NCBI GenBank assembly: GCA_019638395.1
Contig: JAHBTX010000001.1
Coordinates: forward strand, 248,001 to 312,000
DNA length: 64,000 nucleotides
Reading direction: 5' to 3'
DNA from: Cyclobacteriaceae bacterium
GTDB taxonomy: Bacteria; Bacteroidota; Bacteroidia; Cytophagales; Cyclobacteriaceae
Part shown: piece after piece, positions 54,233-63,220 of the stretch
How the letters are laid out: the number at the start of each line of letters is the position of its first letter
Position numbering within the stretch: position 1 is the stretch's first letter
Translations under genes and position numbers: made by a program
The notes under the pieces: generated by a model
Told to the model about the DNA's origin: nothing
Seen by the model: the letters and a program-made list of their open reading frames with translations, nothing else
The model's database searches: none

Positions 54233-55054
54233 ATGCGCATCGATTCTCATCAGCATTTCTGGATTTACAATCGCCAACGCGATAGTTGGATTACTGATGA
54301 AATGCAGGTAATTCAACAGGATTTTTTGCCTGCCGATCTCGAACCTATTCTGAAGCAACATCAATTTGATGGGTGCGTGGCAGTACAAGCCGATCAATCG
54401 CAAATGGAAAGTAGTTTCTTGCTTAAACTTGCAAATGAAAATCACTTTATTAAAGCCGTAGTTGGCTGGGTTGATCTGATGGATGAAGAACTCCCGCTTC
54501 TGCTTCAGTTCTGTAAGCATCTTATAAAACTAAAGGGCTTCAGGCATATTCTACAAGCCGAACAAAAAGGCTTTATGTTGCAACCAAAATTTATATACGG
54601 AGTAACCCTGCTTCACCAATACAACTTTACGTACGACATTCTGATTAGAGAATCGCAACTGGAAGAAACGTTGGCGTTTGTACAGAAACTACCCGAACAG
54701 AAATTAGTTATCGATCATATTGCAAAGCCTAACATTGGAAGCGACTTTACCTACTGGAAAAAACATCTTTCGGCCATAGCCAAACATGAAAATATTTTCT
54801 GTAAGCTATCGGGTATGGTAACAGAAGCCAACTGGAAAAAGTGGAAGACCGAAGACTTTATACCCTATCTGGATACAGTATTTGATTTATTCGGAACCAA
54901 ACGCGTGCTGTATGGTTCGGATTGGCCTGTGTGTTTAGTGGCTGCTCAATATGAGCAACAACTCAATCTTGTAACAGATTACATACAGTCATTCTCTGAA
55001 TCAGAAAAAGAAGCCATCATGGGTAATAATGCCATCCGATTTTACAATCTTTAA
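54233..55054 (+). CDS. Amidohydrolase family, probable L-fucono-1,5-lactonase
   Basis: A 273-residue TIM-barrel hydrolase of the amidohydrolase (COG3618) group. The metal site is DSHQHFWIYNRQRDSW near the N-terminus, with His in VIDHIAKPNIG and Asp in VLYGSDWPVC. COG3618 proteins open sugar lactones, and the cluster points to L-fuconolactone. It begins 11 bases after the FAH gene. Confidence 0.82.
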   Translation: MRIDSHQHFWIYNRQRDSWITDEMQVIQQDFLPADLEPILKQHQFDGCVAVQADQSQMESSFLLKLANENHFIKAVVGWVDLMDEELPLLLQFCKHLIKLKGFRHILQAEQKGFMLQPKFIYGVTLLHQYNFTYDILIRESQLEETLAFVQKLPEQKLVIDHIAKPNIGSDFTYWKKHLSAIAKHENIFCKLSGMVTEANWKKWKTEDFIPYLDTVFDLFGTKRVLYGSDWPVCLVAAQYEQQLNLVTDYIQSFSESEKEAIMGNNAIRFYNL

Positions 55055-55056
55055 GC

Positions 55057-55827
55057 ATGGATCTTCATTTAAAAAACAAAGTAGTTATTGTAACGGGTGG
55101 TGCCCGTGGTATTGGGAAAGCAATTGTGGAACTTCTGAATGAAGAAGGTGCCAAAGTAGCCATCGTAGATAAAATCACGCAAACAATTTCAACCCTGCCC
55201 GATAGAAGCTTAAAGGGAAGCTACTTTACGGCCGACCTTACCAGTGCTGAAGCCTGTAAACAAGTTGTGGAAGAGGTAGTGGCTGAATTAGGCTCCATTG
55301 ATGCGCTTGTAAATAATGCCGGCTTTAATGATAACATCGGTTTACAGGGAGGAACTCCGGAAAAGTTTATTCAGTCGTTAAACAATAATGTTGGCCATTA
55401 TTACTTTATGGCCCACTATTGTTTGCCATACCTGAAGGAAAGGCGCGGAGCCATTGTAAACTTAGGTTCTAAAACTTCCATAACCGGTCAGGGCAACACA
55501 TCCGGGTATGTTGCGGCTAAAGGTGCTATACTTTCGCTTACGCGCGAGTGGGCCGTGGAGCTGCTTCCCTACTCAATTCGTGTAAACGCGGTAATCCCAG
55601 CGGAAGTATCAACACCCCTTTACGAATCGTGGTTAAAAGGTTTTGCCGATCCGCAGGAAAAGTTACGACAGATTTCAAGAAAGATTCCATTGGAACACCG
55701 TCTTACCAAACCCGATGAAATTGCACATGCAGTTGTGTTTCTATTGAGCGATCGCAGCAGCCACACCACCGGCCAATGGTTTTTTGTAGATGGTGGTTAT
55801 ACACATTTGGATAGAGCAATTAGTTAA
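55057..55827 (+). CDS. SDR, probable L-fucose dehydrogenase
   Basis: A 256-residue short-chain dehydrogenase: NAD site TGGARGIGKAIV, NNAGFND, catalytic Ser/Tyr/Lys in GSKTSITGQGNTSGYVAAKG. It is one of two SDRs in the cluster; the one most like L-fucose dehydrogenases (LGSKTSITGQGNTSGY) is this one. It would oxidise L-fucose to the lactone. It starts 2 bases after the lactonase gene. Confidence 0.75.
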   Translation: MDLHLKNKVVIVTGGARGIGKAIVELLNEEGAKVAIVDKITQTISTLPDRSLKGSYFTADLTSAEACKQVVEEVVAELGSIDALVNNAGFNDNIGLQGGTPEKFIQSLNNNVGHYYFMAHYCLPYLKERRGAIVNLGSKTSITGQGNTSGYVAAKGAILSLTREWAVELLPYSIRVNAVIPAEVSTPLYESWLKGFADPQEKLRQISRKIPLEHRLTKPDEIAHAVVFLLSDRSSHTTGQWFFVDGGYTHLDRAIS

Positions 55828-55832
55828 ACAAC

Positions 55833-57068
55833 ATGCCCATACCCACTACCTCAAACAATATTACAACCACCCCCGCTAAAAGTTACCTGCTGCCACTTTT
55901 ATTAGTAACCAGTTTATTCTTTCTATGGGGGTTGGCTAATATTCTTAACTCGGCACTCATCTCCCATTTTCAACCGGTGTTTGAAATTAAACGTGCCCAG
56001 GCCCTTTTGATTGAAACTGCTTTTTACTTTGGCTATTTCACCATTGCCATTCCGGCAGGTTTATTCATGGAACGATTTAATTATAAGAAAGGAATCTTGT
56101 TGGGCTTGTTGTTATATGCGATTGGTGCCTTGTTATTTATCCCAGCAGCCAACACATTAACATTCAGCTTTTTTTTAATCGCCCTTTACATTATTGCCAG
56201 TGGCCTCGCTTTTCTGGAAACTGCAGCCAACCCATACGTAACTATTTTGGGTAAACCCGAAACGTCTGTTCAGCGCCTTAACTTTTCGCAATCATTCAAT
56301 GGCATTGCATTAGTAGTAGGCCCCTGGATTGCCGGTCAGTTTATTTTTGCCGGCAACGAAGGTAGTATGACTACCCTCGAAGAAAAACAACAAGCCGCAG
56401 ATGCAGTAATCTTACCCTATACCCTGATAGCAGGCACAGTGTTGGTAGTTGCAATTTTATTTTTCTTAATAAAAATGCCCGAGCCGTCTAAAACATCTAA
56501 ACTAAAGTTTGATGCAGCCATCTTCAAAAACAAACATCTAACCTGGGCTATTATTGCACAGTTTTTTTATGTAGGTGCACAGGCCGGAATCTGGGGTATT
56601 ACGCTCGATTACATTACTGAACTGTTGCCGGGTATTACCAAAGAAGTGGCCTCAAAAAAATTTATGATCATTGGTACCACGCTTTTTGTTATCGGGCGAT
56701 TTGCCGGAACCTGGCTCATGACGATTGTAAAAGATAATAAGCTGTTGATGTATTATGGCATGGCAGCGGCATTGCTTTGCCTTACAGGTGTGCTGGCCGG
56801 TGGCGAAGTTGCCGTGTATGCCGTTTTGAGCATTAACTTTTTTATGTCTATCATGTTCCCCACCATTTTTGCATTGGGGGTTAAAGACCTGGGCGAACAA
56901 ACTAAACTGGGTTCTTCTTATATTATTATGGCTATAGTAGGTGGAGCCATCATTCCACCACTGATGGGTTTAATACATAATATTCAGCTTGCGTTTTTAT
57001 TACCCCTCGTTTGCTTTCTGGTTGTAGTGTACTTTGGCTGGAGTGGCTATAAAATAAAAGCAGCATGA
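55833..57068 (+). CDS. L-fucose permease-like MFS transporter (FucP family)
   Basis: A 411-residue transporter with 12 membrane helices of the FucP/FHS type. ETAFYFGYFTIAIPAGLFME and FLETAANPYVTILG match FucP, including the Glu of LETAANP that takes part in proton coupling. In the first helix, LANILNSALISHFQ aligns with the FucP segment that carries the coupling Asp, but here the position appears to be Ser. Sugar specificity therefore needs care, although the cluster points to fucose. It overlaps the mutarotase start by four bases. Confidence 0.85.
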   Translation: MPIPTTSNNITTTPAKSYLLPLLLVTSLFFLWGLANILNSALISHFQPVFEIKRAQALLIETAFYFGYFTIAIPAGLFMERFNYKKGILLGLLLYAIGALLFIPAANTLTFSFFLIALYIIASGLAFLETAANPYVTILGKPETSVQRLNFSQSFNGIALVVGPWIAGQFIFAGNEGSMTTLEEKQQAADAVILPYTLIAGTVLVVAILFFLIKMPEPSKTSKLKFDAAIFKNKHLTWAIIAQFFYVGAQAGIWGITLDYITELLPGITKEVASKKFMIIGTTLFVIGRFAGTWLMTIVKDNKLLMYYGMAAALLCLTGVLAGGEVAVYAVLSINFFMSIMFPTIFALGVKDLGEQTKLGSSYIIMAIVGGAIIPPLMGLIHNIQLAFLLPLVCFLVVVYFGWSGYKIKAA

Positions 57069-57394
57069 AACGCTATTGCCTTGCGCTGGATTTAAAAAAC
57101 GAGCCGGCATTAATTGCCGAGTACGAAGCGTATCATAAAAAAATCTGGCCCGAGATAGAAGCCAGCATCAAAACCGCTGGCATTGTACACATGGAAATTT
57201 ATCGCGTTAGCAACAGGCTGTTTATGATTATGGAAACAACCGATTTATTCTCATTTGAAGCGAAATCAAAAAATGATGCGGCCAATGCAAAAGTGCAGGA
57301 ATGGGAAAACTTAATGTGGAACTACCAGCAAGCACTGCCTGGCTCCCAGCCGGGTGAAAAATGGAAATTGATGGAAAAGATTTTTGAGTTGTAA
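57065..57394 (+). CDS. Sugar mutarotase, RhaM/COG3254 family
   Basis: A 109-residue protein. YHKKIWPEIEASIKTAGIVHME, with the catalytic His, and MEIYRVSNRLFMIMET match L-rhamnose mutarotase-type proteins; the same family includes L-fucose mutarotases in fucose clusters. It speeds interconversion of sugar anomers. The ATG overlaps the FucP gene by four bases, so it is coupled to it. Confidence 0.85.
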   Translation: MKRYCLALDLKNEPALIAEYEAYHKKIWPEIEASIKTAGIVHMEIYRVSNRLFMIMETTDLFSFEAKSKNDAANAKVQEWENLMWNYQQALPGSQPGEKWKLMEKIFEL

Positions 57395-57414
57395 CTTGCA
57401 ACCAATCATCACGC

Positions 57415-58425
57415 ATGTTAAAAATCGATTCGCATACACACATTCTTCCTGAAAAAATGCCCAATTGGAGCGAGAAGTTTGGCTATGGCGATTTTATTTA
57501 TCTACAGCATCATAAAAAAGGTTACGCCAAAATGATGCGCGGTAACCAATTCTTTCGGGAGATAAAAGAAAACTGCTGGGATGCCGATATCCGTATAGAA
57601 GAGTACGCTCAATATAATACAAAAGTGCAGGTAGTATGCACCATTCCGGTTATGTTTTCATATTGGGCAAAGCCAATGGATTGCCTCGACCTTTCCCGCT
57701 ACCTGAATGATCACCTGATCGGTCTTACCAACGATTATCCCAAAAACTACATCGGGTTGGGTACGGTGCCCATGCAAGATGCCGACCTGGCCATAGAAGA
57801 ATTGCACCGCATTAAAAAAGAAGGTCTTGTGGGCATTCAGATTGGCTCCAATATCAACGATGAAAACCTGAACGAAAATCGGTTCTATCCTATATTCGAA
57901 GCATGCGAAAAATTAGGTCTCGCCATGATGGTTCATCCGTGGAACATGATGGGCGAAAAACAAATGCAACGGTACTGGCTGCCCTGGTTGGTGGGCATGC
58001 CAGCCGAAACATCGCGTGCTATTTGTTCCATGATTTTTGGTGGAATCTTCGAACGCTTACCCAATCTGCGGGTTATGTTTTCGCATGCCGGTGGTTCCTT
58101 TCTGCCTACTTTAGGGCGTATTCAACATGGTTTTGATTGCCGGCCCGATCTGGTTGCGATTGATAACAACGTGAACCCACGCAACTACCTGCAAAAATTT
58201 TGGGTAGATAGTGTGACACACGATGCCCTGATGTTGGAATATGTACTAAAATTGCAGGGCAGCAAACGGGTAATGCTGGGCTCAGATTATCCGTTTCCGT
58301 TAGGCGATCTGGAGATTGGCAGGTTTATTGAAGAGATGGATTTGCCCGCAAATGTAAAGGAAGATATTTTCTGCAACTCGGTATTAGAATGGTTACAACT
58401 ATCAAAAGAACAGTTTACGGCATGA
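57415..58425 (+). CDS. 2-amino-3-carboxymuconate-6-semialdehyde decarboxylase-like (ACMSD)
   Basis: A 336-residue zinc TIM-barrel decarboxylase. The metal site opens with DSHTHILP, and AMMVHPWNMMGEKQM, PWLVGMPAETSRAIC, FSHAGGSFLPTLGRIQHGF and LGSDYPFP match ACMSD, an enzyme of the kynurenine/tryptophan pathway that makes 2-aminomuconate semialdehyde. It sits at the end of a fucose operon, so a related decarboxylation may be meant; other kynurenine-pathway genes are not seen in the window. The start is the ATG 20 bases after the mutarotase. Confidence 0.85.
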   Translation: MLKIDSHTHILPEKMPNWSEKFGYGDFIYLQHHKKGYAKMMRGNQFFREIKENCWDADIRIEEYAQYNTKVQVVCTIPVMFSYWAKPMDCLDLSRYLNDHLIGLTNDYPKNYIGLGTVPMQDADLAIEELHRIKKEGLVGIQIGSNINDENLNENRFYPIFEACEKLGLAMMVHPWNMMGEKQMQRYWLPWLVGMPAETSRAICSMIFGGIFERLPNLRVMFSHAGGSFLPTLGRIQHGFDCRPDLVAIDNNVNPRNYLQKFWVDSVTHDALMLEYVLKLQGSKRVMLGSDYPFPLGDLEIGRFIEEMDLPANVKEDIFCNSVLEWLQLSKEQFTA

Positions 58426-59048
58426 GTTTGAGGTGGGGATTTTTAACATTTATTTTAGTAGTCTCCACCTGCTTACACGCCCAAACGCAACAGGAAAAAT
58501 TACGCGAACTGGAAATGCAACGCCAGGCCGAAAAACAACGCATCATCGACAGGCAGATTGATTCGGTTGGGCAACTCATTAATCAACAACAATACGAAGC
58601 AGCCGATGCAAAAATTATTGCCTTATTAAAAAACGTACGCAGTGTGCCGTCTGACTTAACCTTTTACCTCGGCAAAAATTCTTTCTACCTCAACAAATTT
58701 AAACAGAGTGTGGATTGGCTGAATAAATACATTCAGTTGAAAGGAACCTCCGGTCAGTTTTCAGAAGAAGCCATTAACCTGAAAGCAAAAGCTGAGGTTG
58801 AGTTGCTGAAAGAAAAACAAATTGAAGCCAAGCAAGCAGCACAAATACTTTCAAAAGATTTTGATATTGATTGCGGGCCTACCGGCAAGGTTGCGTGCCC
58901 GGTTTGCAATGGTTCAACCGTTATCATTAAAAAAACATACTTAGGCGAAACGTATAAAACCTGTGGCTATTGCAACCATACCGGAGCCTTGAGTTGCGAA
59001 GACTTCAACAAATTGATGAAAGGCCAACTGAAGGCGAATTCGCAATAA
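58422..59048 (+). CDS. Exported coiled-coil protein with DnaJ-like zinc-ribbon end
   Basis: A 208-residue protein with signal peptide (MSLRWGFLTFILVVSTCLHAQ). The middle is a highly charged helical region (QQEKLRELEMQRQAEKQ, DRQIDSVGQLINQQQYEAAD) resembling a TPR pair. The C-terminus has CPVCNGS and CGYCNHTG, a CxxCxG-type pair as in the DnaJ zinc finger. It overlaps the ACMSD stop by four bases. Function unknown; the zinc pair suggests thiol or protein binding. Confidence 0.6.
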   Translation: MSLRWGFLTFILVVSTCLHAQTQQEKLRELEMQRQAEKQRIIDRQIDSVGQLINQQQYEAADAKIIALLKNVRSVPSDLTFYLGKNSFYLNKFKQSVDWLNKYIQLKGTSGQFSEEAINLKAKAEVELLKEKQIEAKQAAQILSKDFDIDCGPTGKVACPVCNGSTVIIKKTYLGETYKTCGYCNHTGALSCEDFNKLMKGQLKANSQ

Positions 59049-59086
59049 GTCAATTTTTGCTACCTTTGCCCGTTAAATCGTGCAAA

Positions 59087-60130
59087 ATGGCCCTTTTCAA
59101 TCGTGTGAACGGCAAAATTCTGAAGGAACAACTGCGCGCCAGTAAACAAGAGCGCACCACTATTTCATTTTATAAATACCATCAATTGGTCGATCCGCAC
59201 GCGTTTCGGAACGACCTCTATAAAAAATTTGAACAACTGGGGGTGCATGGCCGCATTTATGTTGCAACCGAGGGTATCAACGCCCAAATAAGCGTGCCCA
59301 CTCAAAACCTGGAAGACTTTAAAACACAGTTGTATTCGATCAACTTTTTGAATGGCGTTCGGCTAAACCTGGCAGTAGATGATGATGGTAAATCGTTTTT
59401 CAAATTAAAGATTCTGGTACGGAAAAAAATTGTAGCCGATGGATTGAACGATGCTACTTTCGATGTTACCAATTGTGGTACTCATGTTAACGCAGCACAA
59501 TTTAACGAGCTAGCCGAAAATCCCAATACGGTTATTGTGGACATGCGCAATCACTACGAAAGCGAAGTAGGACATTTTAGAAATGCCATCTGCCCCGATG
59601 TAGATACCTTTCGGGAAGAACTGCAAGTGGTTAAAACATTATTGAACGATCAGAAAGATAAGAACCTGCTAATGTATTGTACAGGTGGCATCCGATGCGA
59701 AAAAGCAAGCGCCTGGTTTAAGCACATTGGGTTTAAAAATGTATTTCAGTTGGAAGGCGGCATTATCAAATATGCCCAAGAAGTAAAATCCCAAAATCTT
59801 GAAAACAAATTTGTAGGTAAAAACTTTGTATTTGACGAGCGCCTGGGCGAGCGCATCTCAGATGACATTATTAGCGAGTGCCACCAGTGTGGTAAGTCAT
59901 GCGATACCCACACCAATTGTAAAAACGATGGTTGTCATTTGTTGTTTATCCAATGCGAAGCATGCGCTAAAAAATACAACCACTGCTGTTCGCAAAACTG
60001 TGCCGAAATAATTGCATTACCTGAAGCTGCTCAACGCGAATTAAGAAAGGGAATTAACAAAGGGCGGCAAGTATTTAAAAAAGGTCGGGCTAAAAGTTTG
60101 CGCCAGTTGTCAACACGAACATCTGCATAA
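59087..60130 (+). CDS. trhO: tRNA uridine(34) hydroxylase TrhO (rhodanese family)
   Basis: A 347-residue protein of the UPF0176/TrhO family. The N-terminal part (YKYHQLVDPHAFRNDLY, RIYVATEGINAQIS) precedes a rhodanese domain with the catalytic Cys in MYCTGGIRCEKASAW (~197), and a C-terminal cysteine cluster follows (ECHQCGKSCDTHTNC, then HLLFIQCEACAKKYNHCCSQ). It hydroxylates U34 of tRNAs. The ATG at 59087 is chosen because it begins the family domain; the longer frame overlaps the preceding gene by 79 bases and lacks homology. Confidence 0.9.
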   Translation: MALFNRVNGKILKEQLRASKQERTTISFYKYHQLVDPHAFRNDLYKKFEQLGVHGRIYVATEGINAQISVPTQNLEDFKTQLYSINFLNGVRLNLAVDDDGKSFFKLKILVRKKIVADGLNDATFDVTNCGTHVNAAQFNELAENPNTVIVDMRNHYESEVGHFRNAICPDVDTFREELQVVKTLLNDQKDKNLLMYCTGGIRCEKASAWFKHIGFKNVFQLEGGIIKYAQEVKSQNLENKFVGKNFVFDERLGERISDDIISECHQCGKSCDTHTNCKNDGCHLLFIQCEACAKKYNHCCSQNCAEIIALPEAAQRELRKGINKGRQVFKKGRAKSLRQLSTRTSA

Positions 60131-60132
60131 GC

Positions 60133-60669
60133 ATGAACGAAAAACAAATTCGTATAGGCATCATTAATGTATCCGATCGCGCCAGCCAGGGAATTTATGA
60201 AGACCTTCCCGGCAAAGCAATTGTTCAAACCCTGAACGAATATTTGATTAGCCCCTGGCAACACGAATATGCTGTAATACCCGATGAGCAACCGCTTATT
60301 GAACAAACCATGATCGGCATGGCCGATGAAAAAAAATGTTGTCTGATTATTACAAGTGGTGGCACAGGCCCCGCACTGCGCGATGTTACACCCGAAGCAA
60401 CCGAAGCTGTGTGCACCAAAATGATGCCTGGCTTTGGCGAACTGATGCGCATGGAAAGTTTAAAATATGTACCCACCGCTATCTTATCGCGGCAAACAGC
60501 CGGAATCCGAAATCAGACTTTAATTGTAAATTTGCCGGGTAAACCAAAAGCCATTCGCCAATGTTTGGATGCTGTGTTTCCGGCAATTCCCTATTGTATC
60601 GATCTTTTAAACGGCCCTTACATCGAATGCAGACCCGAAATCATGAAAGTATTCAGGCCCCAATCATAA
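60133..60669 (+). CDS. mogA: Molybdopterin adenylyltransferase
   Basis: A 178-residue MogA/MoaB-type protein. The molybdopterin-binding motif is SGGTGPALRDVTPEAT (~75-90), and the C-terminal LVNLPGKPKAIRQCLDA fits the family. It adenylates molybdopterin before molybdenum insertion. It follows trhO after 2 bases; no molybdoenzyme gene is in the window. Confidence 0.9.
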   Translation: MNEKQIRIGIINVSDRASQGIYEDLPGKAIVQTLNEYLISPWQHEYAVIPDEQPLIEQTMIGMADEKKCCLIITSGGTGPALRDVTPEATEAVCTKMMPGFGELMRMESLKYVPTAILSRQTAGIRNQTLIVNLPGKPKAIRQCLDAVFPAIPYCIDLLNGPYIECRPEIMKVFRPQS

Positions 60670-60676
60670 CATCTAT

Positions 60677-61657
60677 ATGGCAAGAATAAAGTATTACTAC
60701 GACACTGAAACCTGTAAGTACGAGCGCATCAAAACCTCCACAGGTGATATTATTCTTAATACACTTGGAATAGTTTGCCTTACGGTGGCTATGGCCGTGG
60801 GGCTGCTTATTCTGTATGGAACTTACTTCGAATCGCCTAAAGAATTATTGCTGCGCAATGAAGTAAAAGAGATGGAATTCTACTATGAAAATCTTGCCAA
60901 TGAAGTAGAAAAACTACACCAGCAACTTGTAAATATCGAATACCGCGATGATAATATTTACCGGGTAGTGTTAGGGGCCGAACCGATCGATAAAAGTATT
61001 CGCGAAGCAGGCGTAGGTGGTTTAGATCGATACGAGGATATTAAAAATAAAAGTATCCTGCACGCAGATCTGATCATAAAACTTTCGGAAAGCGTGGATA
61101 ACTTACGCAGAAAAATCTACATCGAATCCAAATCGCAGGATGATGTTGTGCAGCTTGCAGAAAGCAAAGAGAAATTGTTCGCGTCCATTCCGGCAATCCA
61201 GCCTGTGGCCAATAAACAATTAATTGCATTGGCATCGGGTTTTGGTATGCGCTTTCACCCCATCTATAAAGTTAAAAAGATGCACACCGGTATCGACTTT
61301 GCCGCTTCTATTGGTACTCCTATTTATGCCACAGCCGATGGTGTAATTGATAAACTGGAAGTAAGTTTTAGTGGCTATGGAAAGATGATTGAAATTGAAC
61401 ACGGCTTTGGCTACCGCACGCGCTATGCACACATGCACGGCTTTGCAGTTCGCCAGGGACAAAAAGTAAAGCGTGGCGATTTGATTGGTTATGTAGGCGA
61501 TACAGGTTTATCTACCGCACCGCACTTGCATTACGAAGTGTTTGTAAACGGGGTACATGCTAACCCGGTACATTATTTTTTCAACGATTTGAATCCTGCC
61601 GAATACGAAAAGATTATCGAACTCGCCTCTATCGAAAATCAATCGCTGGGTATGTAA
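60677..61657 (+). CDS. M23 family metallopeptidase with membrane anchor and coiled coil
   Basis: A 326-residue protein with one N-terminal membrane helix (~30-50), a coiled coil (~55-180) and a LytM domain at ~190-310. The zinc site is intact: first His and Asp in HTGIDFAAS and the HxH in APHLHYEV. It probably cuts peptidoglycan in the periplasm during cell separation. It starts 7 bases after mogA. Confidence 0.9.
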   Translation: MARIKYYYDTETCKYERIKTSTGDIILNTLGIVCLTVAMAVGLLILYGTYFESPKELLLRNEVKEMEFYYENLANEVEKLHQQLVNIEYRDDNIYRVVLGAEPIDKSIREAGVGGLDRYEDIKNKSILHADLIIKLSESVDNLRRKIYIESKSQDDVVQLAESKEKLFASIPAIQPVANKQLIALASGFGMRFHPIYKVKKMHTGIDFAASIGTPIYATADGVIDKLEVSFSGYGKMIEIEHGFGYRTRYAHMHGFAVRQGQKVKRGDLIGYVGDTGLSTAPHLHYEVFVNGVHANPVHYFFNDLNPAEYEKIIELASIENQSLGM

Positions 61658-61726
61658 ATCAATTCCGCGTTTCAATCATTAGGAAGGCTGTTTGAAAGTT
61701 GTAACTTAGCCCTGTAACTTCCCCCC

Positions 61727-62257
61727 ATGAAGCGAGGCTTAGTTTTTTACTCAAGTTTTCTATTCCTACTGATTGGATGCTCCGACTTTGAGCCATTTAA
61801 AGGCGAGAAGGTATCACAATTTGCATCTTCAGTTATTGCATTTAGTAGCCAATGGACTACAACCGCATGGTCTGCCCAGCGGGCATTAGGCCCAAACAAT
61901 GTGAATGCCGGTGCAGGATCTAATGAAAATGCCTGGTCATCATTAACAGCCGATGGCCAGCGTGAGTTTCTGGTGCTGGGTTTTACAGAACCTCAAACTG
62001 TTAAGAAAATAGAAATCTACGAGAACGCATTTCCCGGTGCTATCGATACCGTTTACCTACGCAATTCAAGTACCAGTAAGTGGATAATTGTTTACTCCAA
62101 GCCCGCACAAACTAATTTAGGCGAGGATGGAAGAATTTTTTCGATTCATCTGATTGAAACTCCCTATAAAGCAAATGCTATCCGGCTTGCTATTAATAGC
62201 CCGGCTGTAAAAGATTGGAACGAAATAGATGCTGTATCCATCACCGGTCAAAAGTAA
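61727..62257 (+). CDS. Lipoprotein, F5/8 type C (discoidin)-like domain
   Basis: A 176-residue lipoprotein (signal ending LFLLIGC). The mature part has the beta-sandwich pattern of carbohydrate- or surface-binding discoidin-like domains (SSQWTTTAWSAQRALGPNNV, LGFTEPQTVKKIEIYEN, and WNEIDAVSITGQ at the end). It probably binds a sugar or surface at the envelope. It ends four bases before the next start. Confidence 0.6.
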   Translation: MKRGLVFYSSFLFLLIGCSDFEPFKGEKVSQFASSVIAFSSQWTTTAWSAQRALGPNNVNAGAGSNENAWSSLTADGQREFLVLGFTEPQTVKKIEIYENAFPGAIDTVYLRNSSTSKWIIVYSKPAQTNLGEDGRIFSIHLIETPYKANAIRLAINSPAVKDWNEIDAVSITGQK

Positions 62258-62261
62258 TGTT

Positions 62262-63218
62262 ATGAGAGCCTATCCTATCTTAACACTTCTTACGCTATTC
62301 ATCCTAACAACTGATGTTCTATCGCAAGGTTGTAGCGATGCAGGTTTTTGTACCATGGGGGCAATGAAGCCCGATCAACCCTACAACAAAAAAATTCCAA
62401 TAAAACTTCGCAGCATGGAGGTTAGCTTTTACAAAGGAAACACAACCCTATCGCCTGTTGTATATGTAGCAAACCTGGATGCAAGTTTTAATCTGATTGA
62501 CGATAAAACATTTTTTCAACTTAAAGTTCCTTACCAGGCAATTGAAGGAAACTTTGGCAACACCAGCGGCCTGGGCGATCTTTCTCTTTGTCTTACCCGC
62601 AATCTTTACGCATCCGAAAAGTTTGACATCAGCGCATCGGTTGGCAGTAAAATTCCATCTAATAAATCCAACCTGCGTTCGCGCGAAAACGGTTTGATGT
62701 TTCCCATGTACTATCAAACCAGTCTGGGCACATACGATGCCATTGCAGGTATTTCCCTGATCAACAAAAAATGGTTATTCGCAACTGGCATTCAGCATCC
62801 GTTTAATCAGAATGAAAATACCTTTACCTGGGGTGCGTGGATTCCTGTTTACCAGGATGGCCAGGGCGAAGATTATGTTCGCGACAACATGATTGCCTAC
62901 AAACTAAAACGCGGCACCGATGTAATGCTACGGGCAGAACGCAACTTCCGGTTTGCCCGGTTTAATTTTACAGTGGGGCTCTTGCCCATATTCAGGATTA
63001 CCCAAGATGAAATAACGGATGTAAATACCAATGAACGTATTAAATTAGATGGCACTACCGGCATGGCCCTTTCGGGGATTGGCACCATTGGCTATAATTT
63101 TAATGTGAAGTCGGGTGTAAGGCTTTTATTAGGAAAGAAGATTACCCAACGAAAAGTAAACCCCGATGGCCTTACCCGCAATGATGTTACCACCGTAAGT
63201 TATTATTACCGGTTTTAA
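62262..63218 (+). CDS. Outer-membrane beta-barrel protein, unknown
   Basis: A 318-residue exported protein (signal MRAYPILTLLTLFILTTDVL to SQ). A Cys-containing N-terminal segment (GCSDAGFCTMGAMKPD) is followed by amphipathic strands and the end VTTVSYYYRF, with a terminal aromatic residue, as in outer-membrane barrels. The ATG at 62262 starts the signal; an upstream start at 62229 overlaps the preceding gene. Function unknown. Confidence 0.65.
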   Translation: MRAYPILTLLTLFILTTDVLSQGCSDAGFCTMGAMKPDQPYNKKIPIKLRSMEVSFYKGNTTLSPVVYVANLDASFNLIDDKTFFQLKVPYQAIEGNFGNTSGLGDLSLCLTRNLYASEKFDISASVGSKIPSNKSNLRSRENGLMFPMYYQTSLGTYDAIAGISLINKKWLFATGIQHPFNQNENTFTWGAWIPVYQDGQGEDYVRDNMIAYKLKRGTDVMLRAERNFRFARFNFTVGLLPIFRITQDEITDVNTNERIKLDGTTGMALSGIGTIGYNFNVKSGVRLLLGKKITQRKVNPDGLTRNDVTTVSYYYRF

Positions 63219-63220
63219 GT

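Noticed and set aside
58970..59086. Long N-terminal extension of TrhO starting at 58970
   Set aside because: It overlaps the preceding gene by 79 bases and has no family match; the ATG at 59087 begins the family domain.
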